Assembly (NCBI RefSeq): GCF_016428905.1
Contig: NZ_JAELTQ010000003.1
Coordinates: 30,147 to 94,146, forward strand
Length of the DNA: 64,000 nt
Source: Dyella sp. ASV24
Lineage (GTDB): Bacteria > Pseudomonadota > Gammaproteobacteria > Xanthomonadales > Rhodanobacteraceae
Direction: 5' to 3'
Of the stretch, positions 8,351 to 18,097 are shown one piece after another. Numbering within the stretch: the stretch's first letter is position 1; each line of letters starts with the position of its first letter. The translations under genes and the position numbers were made by a program. The notes beneath the pieces are model-generated. The model searched no databases, was not told the origin of the DNA, and saw only the letters and a program-made list of their open reading frames with translations.

Positions 8351-9462
8351 TGGACGTGCCATTCCTTTCATTGCGCGACGTCAATGCACCGTACGTCGAC
8401 GAGCTCAAGGCAGCTGCCGCGAGGGTGATCGATTCCGGCTGGTACGTGATGGGCAACGAATTGGCGGCATTCGAGCGTGAGTTCGCCGCTTACTGCGGTG
8501 TTGCGCACGCCATTGGCGTAGGCAATGGGCTGGATGCCCTTTCGCTGATCCTGCGCGGTTACAAGGAGATGGGGCGACTGCGCGATGGTGACGAGGTCAT
8601 CGTTCCGGCGAACACCTTCATTGCCTCATTCCTCGCCATCACGGCCAACCAGTTGGTGCCGGTTCCCGTTGAGCCGGATCCGGAAACCTACAACATCGAT
8701 CCGGCGCGGGTCGAGGCTGCGCTGGGCGTGCGAACGCGCGCGATCATGCCCGTTCATCTGTACGGCCAGCTGGCGGACATGGAGGCATTGGCGGATATCG
8801 CGCGGCGGCGCGAGTTGCTGCTGATCGAGGATGCCGCGCAGGCGCACGGCGCAAGTCGGGAAGGTCGCCGCGCCGGCGCCTTTGGCGACGCCTCCGGGTT
8901 CAGTTTCTTTCCCGCAAAGAACCTTGGTGCGCTGGGTGACGGCGGTGCGGTAGTCACCGGTGACAGCGAGCTCGCCGCGCGCGTGGCGGCGCTACGGAAC
9001 TACGGCGCGGAAGTGAAGTACCACCATGTGTACCAGGGTCTCAATTCTCGGCTGGACGAGATGCAGGCGGCTCTGTTGCGAGTCAAGCTGGGGCATCTCG
9101 ACGATGCGGTCATGCTCCGCCGATGGGTGGCGCGATGTTATCGGGATGCCATACGTCATCCGCACATTGAGCTGCCGCAGGTGCAGGCGGAAGACGCGCA
9201 CGCCTGGCACTTGTTTGTGGTCCGCTGTGGTCGGCGCGAAGCGCTGAAAGCCCATCTGGCCGCTCACGGCGTACAGAGTCAGGTGCACTATCCGGTGCCA
9301 GCGCATCGCCAGCCCGCTTACCCGTCGTTGCACGGCATCGAGCTTCCGTTGACCGATCGATTGCATCGCGAAGTGCTGAGCTTGCCGATCAGCCCCGTGA
9401 TGAGCAATGAGGCGGTCGAGCGCGTCATCGATGCATGCAATGCCTTTGAGAGCGCGTCATGA
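8350..9462 (+). CDS. DegT/DnrJ/EryC1-family sugar aminotransferase (FdtB/QdtB-like)
   Basis: A 370-residue PLP-dependent aminotransferase. Recognisable features are [11 protein letters not shown], the [10 protein letters not shown] aspartate segment that contacts PLP, and the catalytic Lys in [15 protein letters not shown] (about residue 186). Family members place an amino group on keto sugars bound to nucleotides. Next to the 3,4-ketoisomerase this most simply makes dTDP-3-amino-3,6-dideoxyhexose. It starts within the previous stop (TGATG), and the Wzx start overlaps its own end by 4 bases. Family assignment is firm; exact sugar stereochemistry is not. Confidence 0.88.
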   Translation: MDVPFLSLRDVNAPYVDELKAAAARVIDSGWYVMGNELAAFEREFAAYCGVAHAIGVGNGLDALSLILRGYKEMGRLRDGDEVIVPANTFIASFLAITANQLVPVPVEPDPETYNIDPARVEAALGVRTRAIMPVHLYGQLADMEALADIARRRELLLIEDAAQAHGASREGRRAGAFGDASGFSFFPAKNLGALGDGGAVVTGDSELAARVAALRNYGAEVKYHHVYQGLNSRLDEMQAALLRVKLGHLDDAVMLRRWVARCYRDAIRHPHIELPQVQAEDAHAWHLFVVRCGRREALKAHLAAHGVQSQVHYPVPAHRQPAYPSLHGIELPLTDRLHREVLSLPISPVMSNEAVERVIDACNAFESAS

Positions 9463-10709
9463 ACATCGCGCGCGCCAGCCTCTACGCCTCAGTGGCCACG
9501 GCTGCGAAGCTGCTTGCTGGATTGGTGATCATCAAGTTGGTGGCCTGGATGGCAGGCCCTGAAGGCGTGGGCCGCCTCGGTCAGTTCATGAGCCTGATGT
9601 CAGTGTTGGCCGTCTGGGCCGGCGGCGGCATCAGTGCCGGCGTCGTGAAGTACGTCGCCGAGTATCGCGACGATCCGCAGAAACTGTCTCGCTTGCTGGC
9701 CGCCGCGTTGTGGTATGCGCTGTGCGCGTCATGCCTGATCGGTGCTGTCGGGCTTCTGCTCAGTCGGGAGATAGCGGTTTGGCTGTTAGGTGACGTCCGT
9801 TATCAACGCCTTATTGCCTTGCTGGCCGCCGCGCAGGTGGGCATTGCCCTGGCGAACTACCTTCTTGCCGTCATCAATGGCTTCATGGATGTGAAGCGGC
9901 TTGCCTGCATCCAGGGGCTGGGGTCGCTGCTCAGCATTGCATTGGCGTTGTGCCTGGCGCGCTGGCTGCATTTGTACGGCGCGTTGCTGGCGTTGGTGAT
10001 CGGTCAGTTGTTGGTGCTTGCCGTAGGTCTTCCCGCCTGGTGGCGGAGTCCGTATTTCAGCCGGCACATGCTGCATATGCGCTTCGATCGCGAAATGACA
10101 CTGCGGTTGGCCGCATTCTCCGTGATGACGTTGAGCTCGGCGCTGTTGCCTCCGTTGGTGAATATCGCCGTGCGCGACCATCTGGCTGCCCAGTTCGGTT
10201 GGGAGCATGTGGGCTACTGGCAGGCCGTGGGCAAGGTGTCCGATGCCTATTTGTTGTTCCTCACCACGGCGATCAACGTGTACTACCTGCCCAAGCTGGC
10301 GTCGACGCATGCGCGCGAATCGCTGGTGACGGAACTTCGCCTTGCCTACCGCTACGTCATGCCGGCCGTTGTGGTGTTGGCTTTGGGGGTTTACCTCTGC
10401 CGAGGCTGGGTGACGTCGTTGCTGTTCAGTGATGGCTTCGCGGCAGCCAACGTGCTGTATGCGCCGCAGCTGATCGGAGACGTCGTAAAGATCGCTTCCT
10501 TCGTGCTGTCGTACGTGATGCTGGCCAAGGCCATGACGGGCTTGTTCGTGGCTTCTGAGGTTGTCTTTTCCATCAGCTATGTCGCGTTGGTGTTTCTCTT
10601 CACAGGGCGCTTCGGATTGGTGGGTGCGATGTATGCATTCGCAGTGAATTATGTGCTTTACCTCGCTTTCAACATCATCGTCGTGCGTCGCTACCTGGGG
10701 GAACTATGA
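9459..10709 (+). CDS. wzx: Wzx-type polysaccharide flippase
   Basis: A 416-residue, highly hydrophobic protein with about 12 predicted membrane helices, belonging to the MATE/MOP-like polysaccharide exporters. The start [21 protein letters not shown] is typical of Wzx/WzxE proteins. It would flip undecaprenyl-diphosphate-linked repeat units across the inner membrane. Neighbouring Wzy-like and Wzz-like genes complete a Wzy-dependent assembly system. It is joined by 4-base overlaps to the genes on both sides. Confidence 0.85.
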   Translation: MNIARASLYASVATAAKLLAGLVIIKLVAWMAGPEGVGRLGQFMSLMSVLAVWAGGGISAGVVKYVAEYRDDPQKLSRLLAAALWYALCASCLIGAVGLLLSREIAVWLLGDVRYQRLIALLAAAQVGIALANYLLAVINGFMDVKRLACIQGLGSLLSIALALCLARWLHLYGALLALVIGQLLVLAVGLPAWWRSPYFSRHMLHMRFDREMTLRLAAFSVMTLSSALLPPLVNIAVRDHLAAQFGWEHVGYWQAVGKVSDAYLLFLTTAINVYYLPKLASTHARESLVTELRLAYRYVMPAVVVLALGVYLCRGWVTSLLFSDGFAAANVLYAPQLIGDVVKIASFVLSYVMLAKAMTGLFVASEVVFSISYVALVFLFTGRFGLVGAMYAFAVNYVLYLAFNIIVVRRYLGEL

Positions 10710-11659
10710 CGAGGGGCGAAGCCGTGCTCGATGGCGGTGTATGTCAGCCACTGGTTTCCGTGCTGGTGCCCGCTTACAACCACGAGAACTTCGTGGAGCG
10801 CTGTCTGGACAGTGTGCTGGAGGAGCCGTATCCCGCGAAGGAAATCGTCATCATCGATGATGGATCGACAGACGCCACGGGTGAGCGGATTGCCGCCTGG
10901 ATCGCACGACACGGCCATGAGCTGCCTGTCGAGTACGTGCGGAGAAAAAACAAGGGTATCGCAGCCACGCTCAACGAGTTGGCTGCGCGTGCGCGTGGTG
11001 ACTTCCTGCGCCTCGGCGCTAGCGACGACTATCTGTTGCCCGGTGGCATCGAGGCCCAGGTGGACTATCTGCAGGCACATCCAAATAAGTGGGCTGTGAT
11101 CGGCGATTCGCAGGTAGTGGATCGGAGGGGGCAACCCCTGCTCGGCAGCGGCATGCGCAACCTTCACCACGCGGACATGAGGCTCTACCAGACAGACGAC
11201 GGCATCCGCCGTGCCGTGATCACCCAATGGGCCATCGGCGGCCCGGTGACACTGGTGCGTCGCCGTGCGTTGGAGCGGGTGGCAGGATGGAACGAAGGTC
11301 TGCGGTTCGACGACTGGGACTTCTTTCTTCGTCTCTGTGCGCACGATGCGATTGGCTTTATCGATCGCCATGTGTGCGCCTATCGCATTCACGACACCAA
11401 CGTCAGCCGCACGCGCGACGCTCGCACGCGCATCCACAATCTTATCGAGGCCCGTGATGTGGCCATTCGTCGGATGGGCATGTTTGATGAGCCATATCGC
11501 ACGCTTCTGCTCGCCCAGTCACACCTTATCGGCGCCAAGATCGCCTTTCTGCAGCGGCGCTTGTCGGCCGTCGCTGCGCATATGGCCGCGTACGCATGGC
11601 TGACGCAGGTGTCGCGAATGAGGAACGGCCCCTCCCGCCGCTTGGCGGCACCCACATGA
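10706..11659 (+). CDS. Family 2 (GT-A) glycosyltransferase
   Basis: A 317-residue glycosyltransferase with the GT2 nucleotide-sugar fold: PLVSVLVPAYNHENFVERCL at the N-terminus, EIVIIDDGSTDATG, then LGASDDYLLPGG as a DxD-like metal site and WDFFLRLC as the acceptor motif. It would add one residue to the lipid-linked repeat unit. Its start overlaps the end of the wzx gene and its stop overlaps the Wzy-like start (ATGA). Donor and acceptor are unknown. Confidence 0.85.
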   Translation: MTRGEAVLDGGVCQPLVSVLVPAYNHENFVERCLDSVLEEPYPAKEIVIIDDGSTDATGERIAAWIARHGHELPVEYVRRKNKGIAATLNELAARARGDFLRLGASDDYLLPGGIEAQVDYLQAHPNKWAVIGDSQVVDRRGQPLLGSGMRNLHHADMRLYQTDDGIRRAVITQWAIGGPVTLVRRRALERVAGWNEGLRFDDWDFFLRLCAHDAIGFIDRHVCAYRIHDTNVSRTRDARTRIHNLIEARDVAIRRMGMFDEPYRTLLLAQSHLIGAKIAFLQRRLSAVAAHMAAYAWLTQVSRMRNGPSRRLAAPT

Positions 11660-12831
11660 AACAGCTTCTCCGCCTGCCGTCGTTCTACCTGAGTGTGCCG
11701 CTGCTGGTGGCGTGTGGCCTGACATTGCTCACGTATGACCTGCCACCCAATTACATGGAAGGCCTGTTGCTGCTTGCCGCGACGGCCATGGCTATCCTGG
11801 CCTTCGATGCCTTCGCAGGCATTCGTCTGCCGAGTAGCGAAGCGTTCCTTGCGCGCGACTACACAGGAACGCGCGACGCCCTTGTGGCTCTGGTCTTCGC
11901 GGCCTTGATCGTGATGTTCTGCGTGCTGGATCTGGTGTTGTTCCCGGTGCCCTTGTTTGCTTCCCCATCTTCTTACGCAAACATGGAGGGTGGCCGCGAC
12001 CATGTCCGGCACGTGTCGGATATGTGCTGGGTGCTGCCGCCGATCGGCCTGTTGTGCGCGCGCCAGCGATGGCTTCGTGCCGCGCTCGTACTGACGGGCT
12101 TGGTCTTTCCGGTGCTGGTGATCGACCGTAACCGCATTTTTGCGGCGTTGTTCTCCGTGGCGCTGATCGTGCTGCTGCGGCGTAACGAAGCAAAGGCCTT
12201 GCCGTGGAAGCGGGTGCTGCTGTTGGCCATCGGTGGCGCGACGGTGTTCTCGGTGCTCGGCATCCTGCGCTCAGGCACGCTGGATTACGTGACGCTCCCT
12301 TTCAGTGACGTGTATCGGGACGCGCCGCAAGGCGTGAAGTGGCTGCTCCTGTACGCCAGCGCCGGGCCGTACAACTTTTCATCGATCTTGGCCAAGCAGT
12401 ACACCGACACCCATTTCCTGATCAATCAGCTGGTCCCGATGGCTGGCTCGATCGTCACGGCGGACACTGGCATTCCTCTGGATGCCGCCAACATCAACGT
12501 CGGTACGGAGTTTTTTCCGTTCCTTATGGCGCTGGGGCCGGGTGGCGCCATGGCCTCCATGGTCGGCCTGTACCTGGTGCTGCTGTGGAGCGTGCGACGC
12601 GTGCAGCGTACGGTGCCGCTGTTCGGTCTGCTCATTTTCCTGCGTGTCTCCTACACGGCCCTCATGGCGCCTTTCGCACCGCAAGCCTTCACCTGGACCA
12701 GCTTCGGTTTCATCGCGCTATGTCTGTTGATGCAGTGGGTTGCCTCGCTGCTGCCGGATAGCCGTGCTCAAGGGTCCGTCGTTGAACACGACATGCCCGC
12801 CGGTCACGGGGCATCCCCTTCCATCCATTGA
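11656..12831 (+). CDS. Wzy-like polysaccharide polymerase
   Basis: A 391-residue integral membrane protein with about 10-12 hydrophobic segments and a large periplasmic loop in the second half (around VYRDAPQGVKWLLLYASAGP). Sequence similarity among Wzy polymerases is low, so the assignment rests on topology and on location between a glycosyltransferase and a Wzz-like gene, with Wzx nearby. It would polymerise undecaprenyl-linked repeat units in the periplasm. The start at 11656 overlaps the previous stop as ATGA. Confidence 0.7.
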   Translation: MKQLLRLPSFYLSVPLLVACGLTLLTYDLPPNYMEGLLLLAATAMAILAFDAFAGIRLPSSEAFLARDYTGTRDALVALVFAALIVMFCVLDLVLFPVPLFASPSSYANMEGGRDHVRHVSDMCWVLPPIGLLCARQRWLRAALVLTGLVFPVLVIDRNRIFAALFSVALIVLLRRNEAKALPWKRVLLLAIGGATVFSVLGILRSGTLDYVTLPFSDVYRDAPQGVKWLLLYASAGPYNFSSILAKQYTDTHFLINQLVPMAGSIVTADTGIPLDAANINVGTEFFPFLMALGPGGAMASMVGLYLVLLWSVRRVQRTVPLFGLLIFLRVSYTALMAPFAPQAFTWTSFGFIALCLLMQWVASLLPDSRAQGSVVEHDMPAGHGASPSIH

Positions 12832-12843
12832 CGAGTCAGGATC

Positions 12844-13794
12844 ATGCAGCGAGACGAAGTTTACGTAGCGGATATGTGGCGGATCCTGGTCCGCGAATGG
12901 CCATGGTTCATCGCGGGAATGCTGGGGGTGATCGCAGCGGTCTTCGTGTTTGCCCAGTCGGCACGGCCGCAGTGGGAAGCCACGGGCTACATCCAGATCG
13001 GGCAGGTCGCGGGTGTTTTGCAGGGCCAGGATCCCAAGGTTGAACCGCTGGCTCGGGTGCTCGAACGTTTGAAGTTCGTACCGTTCCAGAATCAGGTGAT
13101 GGCGCGCATTGGCATCGGCGAAAACACGCCGGAGGCGCGGCTCTATCGCAAGAGCATGAAGCTCGAGCCGCTGCCGTACGCCGGCCCGCTGGTGAAGTTC
13201 ACGGTGAGGGGCTGGTCGCCGCAGCAGGCCAGGCAATTTGCTGAGGCTACCGTGGCGCAGCTACAGGCGCTGCATCAGCCATTGCTGGCCGAGCCGCTGG
13301 CCATGACCCGGGCGCGGCTGGACGAAGTGCAGGCGGATCTCGATATCGCCCAGAATCAGCGAAAACAGTTGATTCTGGCCGCTACGCCCAATGATGCGCG
13401 TGGCAGGGACGCGCAGGCCGCAGGCGTGGCCTCCATGCTGCTAACCAGCACGGACACGGAGATCCATACCTTGCGGCAGACGCGGGGTGAGCTCGCGGTA
13501 CGCCTTAGTCCGAACTATACGTACGACACCTCGTTGATGTGGCCGGTCTACGTCCCTGCTGGGCCAGCTTTTCCGAATCTCCCCTTGATATGGGGAGTCG
13601 GCGTGTTGTTCGGTTTGGCGCTGGGCGCGTTCGCCGCGATCGCCAGGCATGCCATTCGGCGTGCAAGTGCAGCCACCGTCACATTCAACCAAACCAGCGA
13701 TGCAAGGCACCTACCGACGAATGGCGGTCGTGGCGCAGCAACCGGGCGCGACTCCGCTACATCCAGTCCGCATGCAGGTATGAGAAGTCCATGA
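12844..13794 (+). CDS. Wzz-like chain-length determinant protein
   Basis: A 316-residue polysaccharide co-polymerase. It has an N-terminal membrane helix after VYVADMWRILVREWPW, a periplasmic domain with a helical segment around residues 130-190 (MTRARLDEVQADLDIAQNQR), and a second helix near residue 250 following a Pro-rich PAGPAFPNLPLIWG motif typical of Wzz proteins. It sets chain length together with the Wzy-like polymerase. The C-terminal tail of about 50 residues is cytosolic, without a tyrosine kinase domain. Confidence 0.8.
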   Translation: MQRDEVYVADMWRILVREWPWFIAGMLGVIAAVFVFAQSARPQWEATGYIQIGQVAGVLQGQDPKVEPLARVLERLKFVPFQNQVMARIGIGENTPEARLYRKSMKLEPLPYAGPLVKFTVRGWSPQQARQFAEATVAQLQALHQPLLAEPLAMTRARLDEVQADLDIAQNQRKQLILAATPNDARGRDAQAAGVASMLLTSTDTEIHTLRQTRGELAVRLSPNYTYDTSLMWPVYVPAGPAFPNLPLIWGVGVLFGLALGAFAAIARHAIRRASAATVTFNQTSDARHLPTNGGRGAATGRDSATSSPHAGMRSP

Positions 13795-14633
13795 TGGAGC
13801 AGGCAAGCCGACGTGCGCCGGAGGCGTCCTTGAACGAAGCGCAGCTGCTCGACACGCAGCGGGCTTTCGACAGTGTCGCCGAGGACTACGATGGTCCGCG
13901 TGGCAACAACGAACTGATCCAACGCATGCGTACCACGCTATGGGACACCGTGTGCAGGGAAGTACCGCAAGGAGCCCAGTTGCTGGACATTGGCTGCGGT
14001 ACCGGTCTGGACGCCATCGAGTTCGCGCGGCGCGGTCACCAGATCATCGCCACGGACTGGTCGCCGGCCATGATCGGCCGCACGCGTTCGCGCGCAGCCG
14101 TGGCCGGGCTCGAATCCCATGTGGTAGCGATGCATCTGGGTGTGCAGCAACTCGACCAGTTGCATGAAGCGTTCGATGGCATCTATTCCAACTTCGGCCC
14201 GCTCAATTGCGCACCGGACCTGCATGCGGTGGCGGAGGAATGCGCGCGCCTGCTGAAGCCGGGCGGCAAGCTGGTGTTCTCCGTGATGGGTCGCATCTGC
14301 CCATGGGAACTGGGCCACTACGCCCTGCGCGGGCGCTTTCGCCGCGCTGGCGTGCGTGGCACGCGAGGGCCGGCGGCGGTGGGGATGAATCAACACACCA
14401 TCTGGACGTACTACTACCTGCCGCGTGAGTTCTACCGCGCATTTGCTCCCTTGTTCTCCTTGCAAAGCTACCGCGCGTTGAGCCTGTTCATGCCGCCGCC
14501 CTATCTGGTGGACTACTACCGCAAGCGGCGACATTGGTATGAGCGGCTCGGTCGCCTCGATGATCACCTCGGAGCATTGCCTTTACTGCGCGACATGGGG
14601 GACCACTTCCTGATTGTCATGCGCAGGCGGTGA
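13791..14633 (+). CDS. Class I SAM-dependent methyltransferase
   Basis: A methyltransferase of about 280 residues. Motif I is LLDIGCGTGLDAIEFARRG (about residue 65), followed by IIATDWSPAMIG (motif II acid) and CARLLKPGGKLVFSVMG (post-motif III), the pattern of the class I Rossmann fold. The C-terminal third (YYLPREFYRAFAPLF) could bind the substrate. The start is ATG at 13791 or 13794 within the Wzz-like stop. Near two other modification enzymes it probably methylates a sugar or a bound substituent. Confidence 0.8.
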   Translation: MMEQASRRAPEASLNEAQLLDTQRAFDSVAEDYDGPRGNNELIQRMRTTLWDTVCREVPQGAQLLDIGCGTGLDAIEFARRGHQIIATDWSPAMIGRTRSRAAVAGLESHVVAMHLGVQQLDQLHEAFDGIYSNFGPLNCAPDLHAVAEECARLLKPGGKLVFSVMGRICPWELGHYALRGRFRRAGVRGTRGPAAVGMNQHTIWTYYYLPREFYRAFAPLFSLQSYRALSLFMPPPYLVDYYRKRRHWYERLGRLDDHLGALPLLRDMGDHFLIVMRRR

Positions 14634-14637
14634 AACG

Positions 14638-15861
14638 ATGGTCACGCGATCTGCTCAAACCCACGCCAGCCTGTGTGGTGCGACCTGCCTCCTGCCCGAA
14701 GGAGCATCTCGCGCGCCGTTACAGATGCGCGGCGGCTACATCGCTGCCTCCGTGCCGGCATGGGCATACCGTTTGGATCTGCCTGACCACCTGATTTTTC
14801 CCGGGCTGATCAATGCACACGATCACCTGCATGTGAATGCCGTGCCGCCACTCGCTACAACCGAGGTGTTTGCCAACAGCTATGCGTGGATCGACGCGTT
14901 TCAGGCGCACTTCGGCGCCCCCTCCGTTGAGGCTGCGTTGCAGGTGTCCAAGGCAGTGCGCCTGCGCCATGGCGGCTTGAAGAATCTGCTCGCTGGAGCG
15001 ACCTGCGTCGCACACCATGATCCCTGGCACGAGGTGCTGGATGCCGGTGATTTTCCCGTGGCGTTGTTGCGGGACTACGGCTGGAGTTACGCACTGGGCT
15101 GGAGCTTCTACGGGCCGCCGGTGCAACAAAGCTTTGCTCGAACGCCCATGGATCGGCCCTGGCTTATCCATCTGGCCGAAGGGACCGATGCGACGGCGCA
15201 GACTGAATTGGCACAGCTGGATCAGCTCGGTTGTCTTGATTCGCGCAGCATACTGGTGCACGGCGTGGGGCTGTGCGAGCAGGACATTGAGCGAATCATC
15301 GCCACCGGGGCTGGTGTGGTGTGGTGTCCGACCAGCAACCAACGGCTATTGGGTCGCACGCTGCACCCACGGCGCCTGGCCGACGCAGGGCGATTGGCGT
15401 TGGGTACGGATTCGCGTCTGAGCGGGTCGCGTGACCTGCTGGAGGAGCTGCGCCATGTGGCCGCCGGTAGCGAACTCGAGACGTGGCAGTGGCTGGGGTT
15501 GGTGACGGCCGACGCGGCGCGGATATTGCGCATGCCGTCGCGTGGCGCGTTGCACCCGGGTGCGCATGCCGACCTTGTCGTCGTCGAGGATCGCGGTGGC
15601 GACCCGGTTCGGAGCCTGGTTGGCATCAGCCGGGCACAACTGCGCGCGGTGGTGCGCGATGGCCTGCCGCGCATCGCTGATCCGGATTTCGCGGACTGGT
15701 TCGATGCAGCGGGCGTGGAAACTGTTCCCATCACGCTGGACGGGCGCCCCAAACTGCTCGCCAAGTCGCTGGCGGACCCTGAGGTGATCGCGCTGGAGCC
15801 CGGTCTTGAGCTTCGGCCCACGCACAGCGGCGCAGCGTTTTCCCTTGAGGCATGTTACTGA
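14638..15861 (+). CDS. Amidohydrolase-superfamily protein (TRZ/ATZ-like)
   Basis: A protein of about 407 residues with the amidohydrolase metal-binding plan: HDHLHV after the first strand (HxH), PWLIHLAEG, ILVHGVGL and LALGTDSRLSGSRD (Asp). Late segments GALHPGAHADLVVVED match the terminal composite beta domain of the TRZ/ATZ and cytosine-deaminase group. Such enzymes hydrolyse C-N bonds, often by deamination. Its place between two methyltransferases inside a polysaccharide operon is unusual and suggests action on an amide or amino substituent. The substrate is unknown. Confidence 0.8.
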   Translation: MVTRSAQTHASLCGATCLLPEGASRAPLQMRGGYIAASVPAWAYRLDLPDHLIFPGLINAHDHLHVNAVPPLATTEVFANSYAWIDAFQAHFGAPSVEAALQVSKAVRLRHGGLKNLLAGATCVAHHDPWHEVLDAGDFPVALLRDYGWSYALGWSFYGPPVQQSFARTPMDRPWLIHLAEGTDATAQTELAQLDQLGCLDSRSILVHGVGLCEQDIERIIATGAGVVWCPTSNQRLLGRTLHPRRLADAGRLALGTDSRLSGSRDLLEELRHVAAGSELETWQWLGLVTADAARILRMPSRGALHPGAHADLVVVEDRGGDPVRSLVGISRAQLRAVVRDGLPRIADPDFADWFDAAGVETVPITLDGRPKLLAKSLADPEVIALEPGLELRPTHSGAAFSLEACY

Positions 15862-16559
15862 TGTTGCACACGCCGATCCTCGATCCCGCTGAAGCTTATG
15901 CCCTGTGGGCGCCCAGCTACCCGCCACACGCACACAACCCTGTGATGCAGGCGGAAGAGCGGGCCATGCTCGCTCTGCTGCCGCAAGATCTGAGCGGCCG
16001 CAATGTGCTGGATGCCGGCTGCGGCACCGGTCGTTATATGCGTTATGCCTCGCAACGCGGTGCTGCACGACTGCTCGGCGTCGATCTGTCGCGGGACATG
16101 TTGTTACGCGCCGACAACGAGCTGCGCAATGAGTGCAGGCGAATGCCCGTGGAGCTCATGCAGGGCGAGCTGGATGCCTTGCCTGTGGCCGACGCCTGGG
16201 CTGACCTTACGGTCTGCGGTTTGGCCGTTGGGCATGTCGAGCAGCTCGAATCGGTGCTGGCTGAACTCAGTCGCGTTACGCAACCCGGCGGCATGGTGCT
16301 GTGCAGTGATGTGCATCCCATCGGTCACGCGCTGGGTTGGTTGCGCGACTTTAAGGCCGAAGGCCGTCGCTACGCCGTGCGCCATACCGCGCATCTTTAC
16401 AGCCATTGGCATACCGCATGCGCTGCGCTGGATCTGGAGATAGGTTGCGTGCTTGAGCCCATGATCGACCCTGCGGATATTCCAGCGGGAGCGCACTTCG
16501 ATGCCGCCGCACTGCACGTACCGGTGGCTCTGGTCTTCCAGTTGTGGCGCAGGCCATGA
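15861..16559 (+). CDS. Class I SAM-dependent methyltransferase
   Basis: A 232-residue methyltransferase of the UbiE/Methyltransf_11 type. Motif I is NVLDAGCGTGRYMRY (about residue 50), followed by LLGVDLSRDML and a post-motif ELSRVTQPGGMVLCSDVHP. The ATG at 15861 sits in the amidohydrolase stop (TGATG) with GAGG upstream; an ATG at 15852 is also possible. It is distinct from the methyltransferase at 13791. Likely a sugar or small-substituent methylase; substrate not visible. Confidence 0.8.
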   Translation: MLHTPILDPAEAYALWAPSYPPHAHNPVMQAEERAMLALLPQDLSGRNVLDAGCGTGRYMRYASQRGAARLLGVDLSRDMLLRADNELRNECRRMPVELMQGELDALPVADAWADLTVCGLAVGHVEQLESVLAELSRVTQPGGMVLCSDVHPIGHALGWLRDFKAEGRRYAVRHTAHLYSHWHTACAALDLEIGCVLEPMIDPADIPAGAHFDAAALHVPVALVFQLWRRP

Positions 16560-18094
16560 GCTTGCCCATTCACGTTCCCATGAGTCGAGGGCCGCATACG
16601 CTGCTGGTCAACCCCACGATCACCTCGCGGTCCAGCGCGCGCTTTCCGCTGTCGTTGCTCCATCTGTCCACCTCGCTCGATCGCGCCGGTAGCAGCTGCA
16701 TCATCGACGGCAACATGGATCGTGACTTCATCGATAGCACGCTCCGCGCCTTGGGCGAACGCGCGTGTAGCGCAGTCGGCGTCAGCGTGATGGGTGGGCC
16801 ACAGATAGAGCCGGCCATCGCTGTGTCGCGCGCCATTCGCGCGCACCGTCCGGATGTGCCTATCGTATGGGGCGGTTACTTTCCCACGCTCTATACGGAT
16901 ACGGCGTTGTCTGCGCCCTATGTGGACTACGCCATTCGCGGGCAGGGCGAAGACAGCCTGCCGGAACTGGTGTCTGCGCTGCATGCCGGTGACGCGGCCG
17001 GGCTGGCGTCGGTCCATGGTCTGTCATGGAAAGGCGAGGGTGGCCTGATCCACAACCCGAGCCGGCCGTTCTCGCGCAACGGTCCGCCGGTGGTTTTGCC
17101 ATACGAAAAGCTGGGCGATCCACGCCGTTATCTGGCACGCACGTTTCTCGGGCGCCGCACGGCGGCGCATCAGGCGTCGGTGGGTTGCCGCTTTCGCTGC
17201 ACGTTCTGCGGTGTGGCGGCCATGTTCGGCGGCGCTACCGCGTTGCCGCCGATGGCGAGGCTGGAGCGGGATCTGGCTTACCTCAAGTACGAGCTTGGCG
17301 CGGATTCCATCCAGTACTTCGACCACAATTTCTTCGATCGCGAAGAGGACATGATCCCGCTGCTGGAAATCATGGCGCGTTACGAGCTGCCGTGGTGGTG
17401 CTATGCGCGCGCGGATGCCTTGCTCAACTTGTCCGAAAGCACATGGAAGCTGGTTCGCAAGAGTCGGATGCGCATGGCCTATATCGGCGCAGAATCGGCG
17501 AGCCCGGCCATGCTGAAGGAGATCCGCAAGGGTACGCGACCGGACCAGACACTGGCCGTTGCCGAATTGTGCCGGCGCCACGGGGTGATACCGGAACTGT
17601 CATTCATGGTGGCGCCACCGGAGAACACCGAAGAAGAAACCGAGCATACCTTCGAGTTCATTCGCGAACTGAAGCGTATCAATCCGCAGTCCGAAATCAT
17701 TGTCTATATCTACACGCCACTGCCTGAGGGCAGCCGCCACGAGAAAGACCGAAACCGGCGCCCCTCCACGCCCTTGCTCGATCTCAACGGCGAGCCCGTG
17801 GTGTTTCCCTCGACACCGGAGGAGTGGACGCAGAAGCAGTGGGTAGATTACGCCTGCCATGCGGACGCGCCTTGGGTGAGCGACCGGCTGCGCCAACGCA
17901 TCCATGATTTCGTTACCGTGCTGCGCTGCCGTTACCCCACCGTGCAGGATCTGCGTTCACCGCCTTGGGCGAAACGCACGCTGGCCGCAGCAGCATCGTG
18001 GCGTTATAGGCTGCGCCGATACGACCGCCCGTGGGAGTTGAACCTGGCGAACCGGCTGGTGCGCCTGCGCGTACCTCAGGTCTCGGGGCTCTGA
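16556..18094 (+). CDS. Cobalamin-binding radical SAM enzyme
   Basis: A protein of about 512 residues. The N-terminal part (about residues 10-150) resembles a B12-binding domain (PHTLLVNPTITSRSS, VGVSVMGGPQ, IVWGGYFPTLY). The radical SAM domain carries the 4Fe-4S motif CRFRCTFC (C-x3-C-x2-C, about residue 205) and a DSIQYFDHNFF strand. B12-dependent members often methylate unreactive carbons, but other reactions are known. It overlaps the methyltransferase gene by 4 bases and is followed by two glycosyltransferases, so a role in modifying the glycan or an attached group is likely. Family is firm; reaction is unknown. Confidence 0.85.
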   Translation: MSLPIHVPMSRGPHTLLVNPTITSRSSARFPLSLLHLSTSLDRAGSSCIIDGNMDRDFIDSTLRALGERACSAVGVSVMGGPQIEPAIAVSRAIRAHRPDVPIVWGGYFPTLYTDTALSAPYVDYAIRGQGEDSLPELVSALHAGDAAGLASVHGLSWKGEGGLIHNPSRPFSRNGPPVVLPYEKLGDPRRYLARTFLGRRTAAHQASVGCRFRCTFCGVAAMFGGATALPPMARLERDLAYLKYELGADSIQYFDHNFFDREEDMIPLLEIMARYELPWWCYARADALLNLSESTWKLVRKSRMRMAYIGAESASPAMLKEIRKGTRPDQTLAVAELCRRHGVIPELSFMVAPPENTEEETEHTFEFIRELKRINPQSEIIVYIYTPLPEGSRHEKDRNRRPSTPLLDLNGEPVVFPSTPEEWTQKQWVDYACHADAPWVSDRLRQRIHDFVTVLRCRYPTVQDLRSPPWAKRTLAAAASWRYRLRRYDRPWELNLANRLVRLRVPQVSGL

Positions 18095-18097
18095 TCC

